Shown here: piece by piece, positions 40,791-49,942 of the stretch
How the letters are laid out: every line of letters begins with the position of its first letter
Numbering within the stretch: position 1 is the stretch's first letter
From: Peptacetobacter sp900550335
Lineage (GTDB): Bacteria > Bacillota > Clostridia > Peptostreptococcales > Peptostreptococcaceae
Length of the DNA: 64,000 bases
Reading direction: 5' to 3'
NCBI RefSeq assembly: GCF_047528295.1
Contig: NZ_CP180001.1
Span: forward strand, 806,001-870,000
Made by a program: the position numbers and the translations under genes
Notes under the pieces: model-generated
Told to the model about the DNA's origin: nothing
The model's database searches: none
Seen by the model: the letters and a program-made list of their open reading frames with translations, nothing else

Positions 40791-42710
40791 ATGTCAATAA
40801 CTGTAGAAACAGCTCAGGCCCACGCTAATGACCCAGCAGTAACATGCTGCAGATTCGAAGCAGGGACAGTGGTAGAACCAGCTAACTTAGAGGATCCAGC
40901 TATATTCCCAGATTTAGTTGAATCAGGATTATTAGTTTTACCAGAAAATACATTAACAATAGGACAGGTTTTAGGTGCTAAATTAACAGCAACTTTAGAT
41001 GCTTTAACAGCTATGACTCCAGAAAATGTTGAAGGATTCTCAGCAGGAGCAGAAGAAGAAGTTGAAGAAGAAGTTGTAGAAGAAGCTCCAGTAGTTGAAG
41101 CAGCTCCAGCTCCAGTAGCTCCAGTAGCAGCTCCAGCATTAGCAGGTGGAGTATTCAAACTTCACATAGGAGAAGGTAAAGATATAAACTTAGAAATACC
41201 TTTAGGTGCAATGGGTGGTGCAGCAGCTCCAGCTCCAGCAGCTCCAGTAGCAGAAGCAGCAGCAGTTCCAGCTGTTGAAGAAGCTAAAAAAGAAGAAACA
41301 AAATTAATAAGAACTTTAACAAAAAAACATTTCAAAATAGACAAAGTTGTATTCGGTGAAGAAACTAAAATAGAAGGAACTACTTTAACACTAAGAAACC
41401 CAGAAGCTATGTGTGCTGAAGCAGTTGAAACTGAAGAATTAGTTTACGATATGAAGTTAGATATAATAACTCCAGACAGATACAACGAATATTCAGAAGC
41501 TATACTTGATATACAGCCAATAGCAACTAAAGAAGAAGGTGAACTTGGAGAAGGTATCACTAGAACTATAGATGGTGTTGTAATGGTATTATCAGGAACA
41601 GATGCTAACGGAGTTCAGATAGGTGAATTCGGTTCTTCTGAAGGTGAAATGTCTACTACAATGATGTGGGGTAGACCAGGTGCAGCTGATAAAGGTGAAA
41701 TATTCATAAAAGGTGAAGTAACTATAAAAGAAGGTACTAACATGGAAAGACCAGGACCTCTAGCTGCTCACAAAGCATTTGACTGCATAACTCAGGAAAT
41801 AAGAGAAGCCTTAAAGAAAGCTGACGATTCTCTAGTAGTTGATACTCAGACTATAGAACAGTTCAGAAGAGAAGGTAAAAAGAAAATAGTTATAGTTAAA
41901 GAAATAATGGGACAGGGTGCAATGCACGATAACTTAATATTACCATCTGAACCAGTTGGTACATTAGGTGCTAGACCAAACGTTGACTTAGGTAACGTTC
42001 CAGTTGTTTTATCTCCACTTGAAGTATTAGACGGTGGTATACATGCATTAACTTGTATAGGACCTGCTTCAAAAGAAATGTCTAGACATTACTGGAGAGA
42101 ACCATTAGTAATAAGAGCTATGGAAGATGAAGAAGTAGATTTAGTAGGTGTTGTATTCGTAGGATCTCCACAGGCTAACTCTGAAAAATTCTATGTATCT
42201 AGAAGATTAGGTATGTTAGTTGAAGCTATGGAAGTTGACGGTGCTGTAGTTACTACAGAAGGATTCGGTAACAACCATATAGACTTCGCATCTCATATAG
42301 AACAGATAGGTATGAGAGGTGTGCCAGTAGTTGGTGTTACTTACTCAGCTGTTCAGGGTGCTCTAGTTGTTGGTAACAAATACATGACTCACATGGTAGA
42401 TAACAACAAATCTAGACAGGGTATAGAAAACGAAATACTTGGAAACAACACATTAGCTCCAGAAGAAGCTATAAGAATAATGTGCATGCTTAAAAATGCT
42501 ATGGCTGGTGTTGAAGTTAAAGCTCCAGAAAGAAAATGGAACCCTAACGTTAAATTAAACAACATAGAAGCTATAGAAAAAGAATTAGGAATAAAAATAG
42601 AATTAGAAGACAACGAAACTGTACTTCCAATATCAAGAAAGAGAAGAGAAATCTACGAAAAAGATGATATAGAAGCAGGAATAGTTGAAGTTAAAGAAAT
42701 AGAAAAATAA
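40791..42710 (+). CDS. prdA: D-proline reductase proprotein PrdA (pyruvoyl subunit)
   Basis: A 639-residue precursor of the pyruvoyl and partner subunits of D-proline reductase, which cleaves D-proline reductively to 5-aminovalerate. Layout: N-terminal module (1-85), Glu/Ala/Pro-rich linker (about 88-130), short beta segment FKLHIGEGKDINLEIPLG, a second Ala/Pro linker (about 150-170), and the reductase core from about 180 (TKKHFKIDKVVFGEETKIEG). The self-cleavage site is GIHALTCIGPASKEM with Cys422 (codon 42054-42056), expected to become the pyruvoyl group; in the Acetoanaerobium sticklandii enzyme the corresponding Cys is at about 421. All Gln codons are CAG. Ribosome site TAGGAGG. Central gene of the operon. 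Confidence 0.95.
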   Translation: MSITVETAQAHANDPAVTCCRFEAGTVVEPANLEDPAIFPDLVESGLLVLPENTLTIGQVLGAKLTATLDALTAMTPENVEGFSAGAEEEVEEEVVEEAPVVEAAPAPVAPVAAPALAGGVFKLHIGEGKDINLEIPLGAMGGAAAPAPAAPVAEAAAVPAVEEAKKEETKLIRTLTKKHFKIDKVVFGEETKIEGTTLTLRNPEAMCAEAVETEELVYDMKLDIITPDRYNEYSEAILDIQPIATKEEGELGEGITRTIDGVVMVLSGTDANGVQIGEFGSSEGEMSTTMMWGRPGAADKGEIFIKGEVTIKEGTNMERPGPLAAHKAFDCITQEIREALKKADDSLVVDTQTIEQFRREGKKKIVIVKEIMGQGAMHDNLILPSEPVGTLGARPNVDLGNVPVVLSPLEVLDGGIHALTCIGPASKEMSRHYWREPLVIRAMEDEEVDLVGVVFVGSPQANSEKFYVSRRLGMLVEAMEVDGAVVTTEGFGNNHIDFASHIEQIGMRGVPVVGVTYSAVQGALVVGNKYMTHMVDNNKSRQGIENEILGNNTLAPEEAIRIMCMLKNAMAGVEVKAPERKWNPNVKLNNIEAIEKELGIKIELEDNETVLPISRKRREIYEKDDIEAGIVEVKEIEK

Positions 42711-42778
42711 GAACTTTTATTTTCTAAATCTAAAATAATTAAATAAATTTATTGAACTATCAAGAAAGAGGTATCTAA

Positions 42779-43105
42779 ATGGAAAAATTAAGATATATCT
42801 CTTCAGAATCATACTTTGAAGGTGTAATAGTTGAAATACACGATGGTGCATTCACTATAGACCTTAAAGGTAGACTTGGACAGTTCAAAATACCTAGCAG
42901 AATGCTTATAACTGACTACGAACCGAAGATAGGACAAGAAGTTGGATTTATGCTAAGTTATCCTGAGGTATTAAGTCCAGATCCTAATCCAGAGTATGTA
43001 GAAAACATTCTGAGAGAACAAAAGAAAAAAGCCGAAGTAATGGCTAGAACAAGAGAAAATCTTAAAAAGCAGCTTCTAAAAGAAATTGAAGAAGAAAGCA
43101 AATAA
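42779..43105 (+). CDS. Small conserved prd-operon protein (CBO2463/CBO2479-like)
   Basis: A 108-residue protein: beta-rich first half (YFEGVIVEIHDGAFTIDLKG, then GQFKIPSRMLITDYEPKIGQ) resembling an S1/OB-like barrel, then a charged helical tail (REQKKKAEVMARTRENLKKQ). A protein of this size and place, between prdA and prdB, is conserved in proline-reductase clusters of Clostridioides and relatives. Role unknown; chaperone or assembly factor are guesses. AAAGAGG ribosome site. Confidence 0.7.
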   Translation: MEKLRYISSESYFEGVIVEIHDGAFTIDLKGRLGQFKIPSRMLITDYEPKIGQEVGFMLSYPEVLSPDPNPEYVENILREQKKKAEVMARTRENLKKQLLKEIEEESK

Positions 43106-43179
43106 GAAATCTAAAATTGTAAACAACATAAACTTAAAAATATAAATTTAAGTTTCATTTTGAAGGGAGAGATAATACA

Positions 43180-43905
43180 ATGAGTCTTACAACAGTAAAA
43201 GGACTTCAGTCTGAAATATTCGTTCCAATAACACCTCCTCCAGTTTGGACTCCTGTAACTAAAGAATTAAAAGATATGGTTATAGCGTTAGCTTCAGCTG
43301 CAGGTGTACATATGAAAACTGACGAAAGATTTAACCTAGCTGGGGATACATCTTTCAGAGTAGTACCAGATACAGCTAAACCAGAAGATTTAATGGTTTC
43401 ACACGGTGGATATGACAACTCTGACGTTAACAGAGACGTTAACTGCATGTTCCCAATAGAAAGATTACATGAATTAGTTGCAGAAGGATTTATAAAAGGT
43501 GTTGCACCATTCCACTACACATTCATGGGTGGTGGTGGTAACCAGCACGTATTCACAGAAGAAACTGGTCCAGCTATAGCAGCTAGATTAAAAGAAGAAA
43601 ATGTTGACGGTGTCGTTATGACAGCTGGTTGAGGTACTTGCCACAGAACTGCCGTGATCGTGCAGAGAGCAATAGAAGAAGCTGGTATACCAACAATAAT
43701 AATAGCAGCTTTACCTCCAGTAGTTAGACAGAATGGTTCTCCAAGAGCAGTTGCTCCAATGGTTCCAATGGGTGCTAATGCTGGTGAACCTCACAACATA
43801 GAAATGCAGACTGGTATATTAAAAGCTACTTTACATCAGTTAGTAGAAATACCATCAGCTGGTAAGATAGTTCCATTACCATTTGAATACCACGCTGCTA
43901 TATAG
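43180..43905 (+). CDS. prdB: D-proline reductase selenoprotein subunit PrdB
   Basis: A 241-residue selenoprotein. The in-frame TGA at 43630-43632 is Sec151 within DGVVMTAG-Sec-GTCHRTAVIV, the conserved UxxC active site (Sec with Cys three residues on) of the GrdB/PrdB family. The frame continues QRAIEEAGIPTIIIAALPPV to TAA at 43905. The selenol attacks the substrate while the PrdA pyruvoyl group activates it. Ribosome site AAGGGAG. A bulged hairpin 16 bases after the TGA is the likely SECIS. The gene is often mis-split into 150- and 83-residue pieces. Confidence 0.95.
43649..43665 (+). promoter_or_regulatory. Candidate SECIS hairpin of prdB
   Basis: CTGCCG-TGAT-CG-T-GCAG: a short stem with a 4-base loop and a bulged T/U on the 3' side, starting 16 bases after the UGA. 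Bulged U and apical G/U fit the bacterial SelB-binding pattern. Confidence 0.65.
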
Positions 43906-43944
43906 TTAGTGAAATATTAGTGGGTTTATCCATTAAATAAAAAT

Positions 43945-43974
43945 ACCCCCTTTCCGGTATTCCGGGAAGGGGGT
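43945..43974 (+). other. Very strong hairpin between prdB and prdD
   Basis: ACCCCCTTTCCGG-TATT-CCGGGAAGGGGGT: 13-bp stem with one G-U pair, tetraloop, followed by TTAAAAAAAG not a T-run. It ends 10 bases before the prdD ribosome site. Likely a processing site or barrier that protects the prdAB message from 3' decay. Confidence 0.75.
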
Positions 43975-43996
43975 TTAAAAAAAGGTGGTCAATATT

Positions 43997-44770
43997 ATGG
44001 AAGAAATAGTGATGAGAAGATTAGCTATTAAATCATTCCACATAGAAGAAGTGGAAATGGGATCAGCTGTAGCAATTAAAGGTAAAAAACTTTTACTTAA
44101 TAAAAGTAGAATTCAGGAACTTATTGATGCAGATGATTTAATAACTGATATTAAACTAGAAGTAATTGAACCTAAAGCTAAAAACCCTGCTGATTATGAC
44201 AGGGAAATTAACACAATAATGGATATTATACCAATATCTACAAAAGTACTAGGAACTCTTGGTGAAGGTCTTACACACACTTTAACAGGTGTTTATGTAA
44301 TGCTTACAGGAGTTGATGAAGATGGAAGACAGATGCATGAATTTGGATCATCAGAAGGTAGACTTGCTGAACAGATGGTTCTAGGAAGATGCGGTACTCC
44401 ATCAGAAAATGATTACATAATACACATGGATGTTACTATCAAAGGTGGACTTCCATATGATAGACATCTTCCAAATGCTTGTTTCAAGGCGTGTGATGAT
44501 TTTATCCAGGATATAAGAGCTATATTAAAGAGAGAAGACGGGCGTCATGCTTCAGAATCTCATGAATTCTTCGATAAAGTTAGACCTGGTGGAAAAAAAG
44601 TTGTAATAGTTAAACAGATAGCTGGTCAGGGTGCAATGTACGATAACCAGTTATTCTCTGATGAGCCAAGTGGATTTGAAGGAGGAACATCTATTATAGA
44701 TATGTGCAATATGCCAATGATACTTTCTCCTAATGAATATAGAGACGGTGCTCTTAGAGCGCTAGTATAA
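43997..44770 (+). CDS. prdD: PrdD: PrdA-core-like protein (front part of the split copy)
   Basis: A 257-residue protein aligning with the PrdA core upstream of the pyruvoyl site: RRLAIKSFHIEEVEMGSAVA, DIIPISTKVLGTLGEGLTHT, MHEFGSSEGRLAEQMVLGRC, VVIVKQIAGQGAMYDNQLFS and MPMILSPNEYRDGALRALV, then stop. PrdA at that place reads GGIHALTCIGPASKE, so PrdD ends just before the processing Cys. It lacks the N-terminal PrdA module. Start 43997 follows AAAGGTGG at 8 bases; a GTG at 43985 lies inside that site. prdE follows after 18 bases. Role of PrdD/E is not established. Confidence 0.88.
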   Translation: MEEIVMRRLAIKSFHIEEVEMGSAVAIKGKKLLLNKSRIQELIDADDLITDIKLEVIEPKAKNPADYDREINTIMDIIPISTKVLGTLGEGLTHTLTGVYVMLTGVDEDGRQMHEFGSSEGRLAEQMVLGRCGTPSENDYIIHMDVTIKGGLPYDRHLPNACFKACDDFIQDIRAILKREDGRHASESHEFFDKVRPGGKKVVIVKQIAGQGAMYDNQLFSDEPSGFEGGTSIIDMCNMPMILSPNEYRDGALRALV

Positions 44771-44788
44771 GGAAGGGGTTGGAAAATT

Positions 44789-45259
44789 ATGGGTATAGGT
44801 CCTTCAACTAAAGAAACATCTTTACATCATTTCAGAGATCCTATTTTAGAAATATGTTCAGAAGATACTGACATAGATCTATTAGGTATAGTAGTAGTAG
44901 GTACTCCACAGGATAACAAGTACAAAAATCTTGTTGGACAGAGAGCTGCTCAGTGGCTAGAAGCTATGAGAGCTGATGGAGTAATATTATCTGCTGATGG
45001 ATGGGGAAACTCACATGTTGACTATGCAAACACATTTGAAGAAATAGGTAAAAGAGGAATCCCAACAGTAGGGGTAACTTTTAATGGAACAAATGCAAAA
45101 TTTGTAGTTACAAATGAATATATGGATACAATAGTAGATATAAACAAATCAGAATCAGGAACAGAAACAGAAATAGTAGGCGAAAATAACGTCGATAAAA
45201 CTGATGCAAGAAAAGCCCTTGCATTCCTTAAATTAAAAATGAGAAAACGGGGCAAATAA
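44789..45259 (+). CDS. prdE: PrdE: PrdA C-terminal-like protein (rear part of the split copy)
   Basis: A 156-residue protein beginning MGIGPSTKETSLHHFRDPIL, which aligns exactly with PrdA from its pyruvoyl Cys (CIGPASKEMSRHYWREPLVI). It continues TDIDLLGIVVVGTPQDNKYK, MRADGVILSADGWGNSHVDY and RGIPTVGVTFNGTNAKFVVT. Thus PrdD and PrdE equal a PrdA core cut at the cleavage point, with the start Met in place of the Cys, so PrdE cannot form a pyruvoyl group by Cys cleavage. Good ribosome site GGAAGGGG. Last gene before a 410-base gap. Confidence 0.88.
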   Translation: MGIGPSTKETSLHHFRDPILEICSEDTDIDLLGIVVVGTPQDNKYKNLVGQRAAQWLEAMRADGVILSADGWGNSHVDYANTFEEIGKRGIPTVGVTFNGTNAKFVVTNEYMDTIVDINKSESGTETEIVGENNVDKTDARKALAFLKLKMRKRGK

Positions 45260-45669
45260 GACCCTTTAGCATGAGTTGAATTTATAACTCAAAACTTTCA
45301 GAATATAATGATAATACGTGATATTAAATTTAATAATTATAAAGTAATTTATAGAATAACTTTATAATTATTAAAAAATATTATAAAAAAATATAAAAAA
45401 TTATTGATAAATACATGACAAAACTATAGTTTTATTATATAATAGAAATATAAGGAAATGGATTTCAAATTAATAAAACAAAAGAAATTCAATTAAATTA
45501 AAAGTAGATAAAAATTATATTAAGCATGATAAAATAAACGATATAAAAATTTTATAAAAGATAGTTTATTTTATAATTAACATGCCTACAAAACTTAAAT
45601 TCGCAAATAAGTCTTTTATAAGACTTAAAATATAATTGCCAAAGGCAATAAACTAAGGGGGAAATTGTT
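45260..45669. other. Intergenic region prdE-prdF
   Basis: 410 AT-rich bases. TATAAT near 45436 (TTATTATATAATAG) is a candidate -10 for prdF. A small perfect stem ATTGCC-AAA-GGCAAT (45636-45650) lies just before the prdF ribosome site. No sigma-54 signature and no gene. Confidence 0.5.
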
Positions 45670-46677
45670 ATGAAATTTAGCAGAACAATTCAGGCTATAG
45701 ACTCTCATACAGCTGGAGAAGCAACTAGAATAGTTGTAGGTGGAATACCAAACATAAAAGGTAATACAATGCCAGAAAAGAAACAGTACTTAGAAGATCA
45801 TTTAGATCACATAAGAACAGCTATAATGTTAGAACCAAGAGGACACAATGACATGTTCGGTTCAGTTATGACTCAGCCTTGTGATCCAGATGCTGACTTC
45901 GGTATAATATTCATGGACGGTGGCGGATACCTTAACATGTGTGGTCACGGTTCAATAGGTGCAATGACAGTTGCAGTTGAAACTGGTGTAGTTCCAATGG
46001 AAGAACCTGTAACAAAAGTTGTTATGGAAGCTCCTGCAGGAATAATAAAAGGTGATGTTAAAGTAGAAAACGGAAAAGTTCAGTCTGTTTCTATATTCAA
46101 CGTACCAGCATTCTTATACAAAAAAGACCAGGAAGTTGAATTACCAGGTGTAGGTAAAGTTAAATTCGATATATCATTCGGTGGATCTTTCTTCGCTATA
46201 GTTCATGCTAGCCAGTTAGGATTAAAAATAGAACCTAAAAATGCAGCTAAATTAACTGATATGGCAATGGAATTAAGAGACATAATAAACAGAGAAATCG
46301 AAATACAGCACCCAACATTAGAACATATAAAAACTGTAGACCTTGTTGAAATATGGGACGAACCAACTAACGAAAAAGCAACTTACAAAAACGTTGTTAT
46401 ATTCGGACAGGGACAGGTTGACAGATCTCCTTGTGGAACAGGTACAAGTGCTAAATTAGCTACTTTACATGCTAGAGGAGAATTAAAAGAAGGCGAAAAA
46501 TTCGTATATGAAAGTATATTAGGAACATTATTCGAAGGTGAAATAGTAGGAACTACTAAAGTTGGAGAATTCGATGCAGTATTACCAAAAATAACTGGTT
46601 CTGCTTACATGACAGGATTCAATAACTTCTTAATAGACGAAGATGACCCAGTTAAATATGGTTTCATATTAAAATAA
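45670..46677 (+). CDS. prdF: Proline racemase PrdF
   Basis: A 335-residue PLP-independent racemase converting L-proline to the D-proline used by PrdAB. It has both catalytic Cys motifs: GGYLNMCGHGSIGAMTVAVE near residue 90 and RSPCGTGTSAKLATLHARGE near residue 255. N-terminal SRTIQAIDSHTAGEATRIVV is the family start. All Gln codons are CAG. Strong GGGGG ribosome site; own terminator. Separated from the operon by 410 bases, so probably partly independently transcribed. Confidence 0.95.
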   Translation: MKFSRTIQAIDSHTAGEATRIVVGGIPNIKGNTMPEKKQYLEDHLDHIRTAIMLEPRGHNDMFGSVMTQPCDPDADFGIIFMDGGGYLNMCGHGSIGAMTVAVETGVVPMEEPVTKVVMEAPAGIIKGDVKVENGKVQSVSIFNVPAFLYKKDQEVELPGVGKVKFDISFGGSFFAIVHASQLGLKIEPKNAAKLTDMAMELRDIINREIEIQHPTLEHIKTVDLVEIWDEPTNEKATYKNVVIFGQGQVDRSPCGTGTSAKLATLHARGELKEGEKFVYESILGTLFEGEIVGTTKVGEFDAVLPKITGSAYMTGFNNFLIDEDDPVKYGFILK

Positions 46678-46710
46678 GTATTGAATAAAGATTTCAAATT
46701 TGATTAAAGT

Positions 46711-46758
46711 GAGGCTATTACATTAATAAATAACGTTAATGTAACAGCCTCTTTTTTA
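46711..46758 (+). terminator. Terminator of prdF
   Basis: Perfect-looking 16-bp stem GAGGCTATTACATTAA/TTAATGTAACAGCCTC (one A/C mismatch), then T6. Confidence 0.9.
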
Positions 46759-46953
46759 TTTTTTGATAAGCGATTTCCTTGGTATACAAATAAAAGGAAT
46801 TATAGTATAATTGTTGACGTCGCTTTTTAGAGAGTATATTAAACTATGTAAAAATTACGCTTATGTTTGAAAATATGTTAATATCTTGAGGAAAAGTGGA
46901 TAACTACAAAGGTATACCGGTAGCCATGTGCGCTGGATATATAGGAGGACAAA

Positions 46954-47847
46954 ATGGTAAATTTAATAAGAATTATACTACTATCATTTACCGGAATGCA
47001 GGGATTTTTAATGATTAGCGATTATTCTAAAGCCAAAAGAGAAAATCGACTAGAAGATGAAAGTTGTGTAAAAGCCGGAATAGCAGGGATGATAGGTAAC
47101 TTTTTTGACACATTGGGGGTAAGTTCTTTTGCGGTCATAATAGCTATGGGAAAAGTTATGAAGATGAAATTTAAGGATAAAGAGCTACCAGCGATGTTAA
47201 ACGTATCTTGTGCAATACCAAATATAACAGAAGCACTTATATTTTTAACAGCTATAGAAGTAGATCCTACAACGCTTGTGTCTATGCTAATAGCTGCGGG
47301 AATGGGCTCATATATTGGAGCAGGAATTGTAGAAAAATTAGATGAAAAGAAAATACAGTTAGCTATGGGGATTGCACTGTTTATAACTGCGACTGTAATA
47401 TTTATGGGGCTTCCATGGGTAAATCTTCTTCCTGTTGGAGGAAGCAGCATAGGTCTTAGTGGCTCAAAGCTATTTATAGGAGTTACTCTAAACTTTATAT
47501 ATGGAGCTTTAATGACTGCTGGAATAGGGCTATATGCACCTTGTATGGCAACTACATACATACTTGGTATGTCGCCAAAATGTGCGTTTCCTATAATGAT
47601 GGGCTCATGTGCAGTACTTATGCCTATAGCAAGTACTAGATTCATTAAAGATGGACACTACCCTAGAAAAACATCTATATGGATAACAATAGGAGGTGTA
47701 GTTGGGGTATTTGCAGCTGCGTACATATTTAATGCTATGCCTATGAATATGGTGAAAGTACTATGTGTATTTGTAATATACTACACATCTTATGGAATGC
47801 TTAAAAAGGCATTTAATAGAGAAAAAACGAAATTAGCAGAAGTTTAA
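46954..47847 (+). CDS. TauE/SafE-family permease, paralogue 1
   Basis: A 297-residue polytopic membrane protein (about 8 segments) of the sulfite exporter TauE/SafE (DUF81) family. Signature stretches: KAGIAGMIGNFFDTLGVSSF, ELPAMLNVSCAIPNITEALI, IEVDPTTLVSMLIAAGMGSY, ALMTAGIGLYAPCMATTYIL and SPKCAFPIMMGSCAVLMPIA. Clearly homologous along the full length to the genes at 48526 and 50112. AGGAGG lies 6 bases from the ATG. Position after prdF suggests a link to proline fermentation (substrate uptake or product/anion export), which is inference. Confidence 0.85.
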   Translation: MVNLIRIILLSFTGMQGFLMISDYSKAKRENRLEDESCVKAGIAGMIGNFFDTLGVSSFAVIIAMGKVMKMKFKDKELPAMLNVSCAIPNITEALIFLTAIEVDPTTLVSMLIAAGMGSYIGAGIVEKLDEKKIQLAMGIALFITATVIFMGLPWVNLLPVGGSSIGLSGSKLFIGVTLNFIYGALMTAGIGLYAPCMATTYILGMSPKCAFPIMMGSCAVLMPIASTRFIKDGHYPRKTSIWITIGGVVGVFAAAYIFNAMPMNMVKVLCVFVIYYTSYGMLKKAFNREKTKLAEV

Positions 47848-47899
47848 TGATGATATATACTAATATAGTCTAAAAAATATATATTTATAAATATTTTAC

Positions 47900-47930
47900 A
47901 AGATGTTTCATTAAGAAACATCTTTTTTTT
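47900..47930 (+). terminator. Terminator of permease 1
   Basis: Perfect stem AGATGTTTC/GAAACATCT, loop ATTAA, T8. Confidence 0.9.
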
Positions 47931-48525
47931 ATTATAGAGGGTTTAGAATGTTATATAGCTTAAAAAATATTATAATACTTAAATAATTATATAATTATAA
48001 AAATAGACAGAGATTTATTAAATCTATAAAGATATAGGAAAAATAAATGAAAAAATAGGTATAAGTTAAAAAAATAAAAGATAAAAAAAAGTTATTGAAT
48101 AACAAAAATATATATAAAAATGTTTTTGACGGTGGGAAATTATAAAAATAAAGGTAAAAATAGTAAAATAGAACAGTAAAAATTTAAAAAAATTTCTATA
48201 TAAAAAATAAATTAAAACTTGTCTATTCTGCTAAAAAAACGCTTTTTTAGGCCTTAAAATAGAAAAAAATATTTCAAGATAAACTTAAAAATAGGAAATG
48301 AATAATGATTAATAAAAAAATATAATTGTTTGGATTTAAAAGTGATTTAGTAGGAATAAAAAGCTATTGACACTTAAAAAAATATAGTTAAAATAGTATG
48401 TTGTGGAGATGAAAAAATATTTTATTTTTATATTTCTAAAAATAGTTTTAGTAATAAACTAAATTAAAATTAGTTATAAACTAAAATTAGCAATAAACAA
48501 AATATAATATATAACAGGGGGCAAA
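47931..48525. other. AT-rich intergenic region with promoter for permease 2
   Basis: 595 bases without a gene. It contains -35 TTGACA (48367-48372), 16-base spacer and -10 TAAAAT (48389-48394), giving a leader of about 125 bases. Confidence 0.6.
48367..48394 (+). promoter_or_regulatory. Sigma-A promoter of permease 2
   Basis: Consensus TTGACA, 16-base spacer, TAAAAT. Confidence 0.65.
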
Positions 48526-49449
48526 ATGGTAAATTTAGTAAGATTAATATTTGCGGTTCTTACAATAGCATTTTTAGTGGTATTGTTAAAAGATTTAAAA
48601 CATGCAAAAGAGACTGGGATTTTAGAAAAAGAGGAAGAAGGATTTAAAAAGGCTGGAGTTATAGGATTTGTAGCAAACTTTATAGATGCATTAGGAATAG
48701 GAGCATTTGCACCTATAGTAGCTATGTCAAAGTTTGCAAAGATGAAGTTAAAGAATAAAGAAATACCTGCGTTGTTAAACATAGGTTGCTGTATTCCAGT
48801 GATGACAGAGGCGTTTATATTTACAACTACAATAAAAGTGGACCCAACTACTCTTGTTGTTATGCTTGCAGCTGCTGGACTTGGTTCATATGTTGGAGCA
48901 GGTATAATATCAAAAATGGACGAGAAAAAAGTTCAGTTAGTAATGGGTATAGCATTATTTATAACTGCTATATTAATGTTCTTAGGACTTCCATGGATAG
49001 ACCTACTTCCAGGTGGAGGAAATGAAATAGGACTAAGCGGAGTAAAATTAGTAATAGGTGCAGTTGGAAACTTTATACTAGGTTCTCTTATGACTGCTGG
49101 AATAGGATTATATGCACCATGTATGGCGCTTGTATACTTCCTTGGAATGTCTGCAAAAGTTTCATTCCCTATAATGATGGGATCTTGTGCAGTACTTATG
49201 CCAGTAGCTAGTATAAGATTTATAAAAGAAGGAAATTATCCAAGAAAAGCAACTTTAGGAATAACAATATTTGGTGTTATAGGGGTGCTTATAGCGACAA
49301 TACTAGTTAAGAACCTTCCTATGGATATAATGAAGGTACTAGTTGTTATAGTTATAATCTACACTTCTTATAGCATGCTAGCTCCACTTTTAAAAGCTAG
49401 AAAAGAAAATGCAGTGGGCGCAAAGTCTAAAAGACTTGCAAATGAATAG
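48526..49449 (+). CDS. TauE/SafE-family permease, paralogue 2
   Basis: A 307-residue membrane protein, same family and topology as the genes before and after it. KKAGVIGFVANFIDALGIGA, EIPALLNIGCCIPVMTEAFI, LPWIDLLPGGGNEIGLSGVK and LMTAGIGLYAPCMALVYFLG align one to one with the paralogues. GGGGGC ribosome site 7 bases before ATG, own promoter, own terminator: each copy is an independent unit. A basic tail (ARKENAVGAKSKRLANE) suggests the C-terminus is cytoplasmic. Confidence 0.85.
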   Translation: MVNLVRLIFAVLTIAFLVVLLKDLKHAKETGILEKEEEGFKKAGVIGFVANFIDALGIGAFAPIVAMSKFAKMKLKNKEIPALLNIGCCIPVMTEAFIFTTTIKVDPTTLVVMLAAAGLGSYVGAGIISKMDEKKVQLVMGIALFITAILMFLGLPWIDLLPGGGNEIGLSGVKLVIGAVGNFILGSLMTAGIGLYAPCMALVYFLGMSAKVSFPIMMGSCAVLMPVASIRFIKEGNYPRKATLGITIFGVIGVLIATILVKNLPMDIMKVLVVIVIIYTSYSMLAPLLKARKENAVGAKSKRLANE

Positions 49450-49528
49450 GTAATAAATTTATAATATATTTTTAAACCAATAAACATATAGACAACCCAA
49501 ATAATAACTCAATAAAATCAAGATAAAG

Positions 49529-49577
49529 ATGTGTCGCGTACTTTCCCAAAAATAAGACAGTATGCGGCACATTTTTA
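49529..49577 (+). terminator. Terminator of permease 2
   Basis: Stem ATGTGTCGCGTACT/AGTATGCGGCACAT (G-U pairs), 16-base loop, T5. Confidence 0.8.
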
Positions 49578-49913
49578 TTTTTTGTGTCAAAAAAATATAG
49601 TAGTGAGCTTAGTGCAAATCTCAAAATCAGATGGTAAATTCTATAAAAATCTCGCAATAATTAAAATAAACGTTTTTTGGAATGTCAAGAATAAAATAAA
49701 ATTATAAATTAAATAAAATAAACAATATTAAGATTGTATAAAAAATAACAAAAGAATAGAATGTTATATATCATAATTATATTAAAAAAAGAAGAATAAA
49801 AGGTGATTTTTCAGAAAAATTAAAATAGTATAAAAAATATTTAAAAAAATTACATATAAATACAGATTATGTTAAAATAATAAATAAAAATTATCTGAAA
49901 AACAAATAAAATA

Positions 49914-49942
49914 TTGCAAAAGACCTGAAGCCTTGTTATAAT
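49914..49942 (+). promoter_or_regulatory. Sigma-A promoter of permease 3
   Basis: -35 TTGCAA, 17-base spacer, -10 TATAAT. Confidence 0.75.

Noticed and set aside
43630..43632. prdB and prdC as pseudogenes or frameshifts because of internal TGA
   Set aside because: The frame continues into conserved family sequence, hairpins follow, and PrdB/PrdC are known selenoproteins.
47022..47645. 207-residue minus-strand open frame across permease 1
   Set aside because: Mirror frame of a membrane-protein gene; no start signal and no similarity that I can see.
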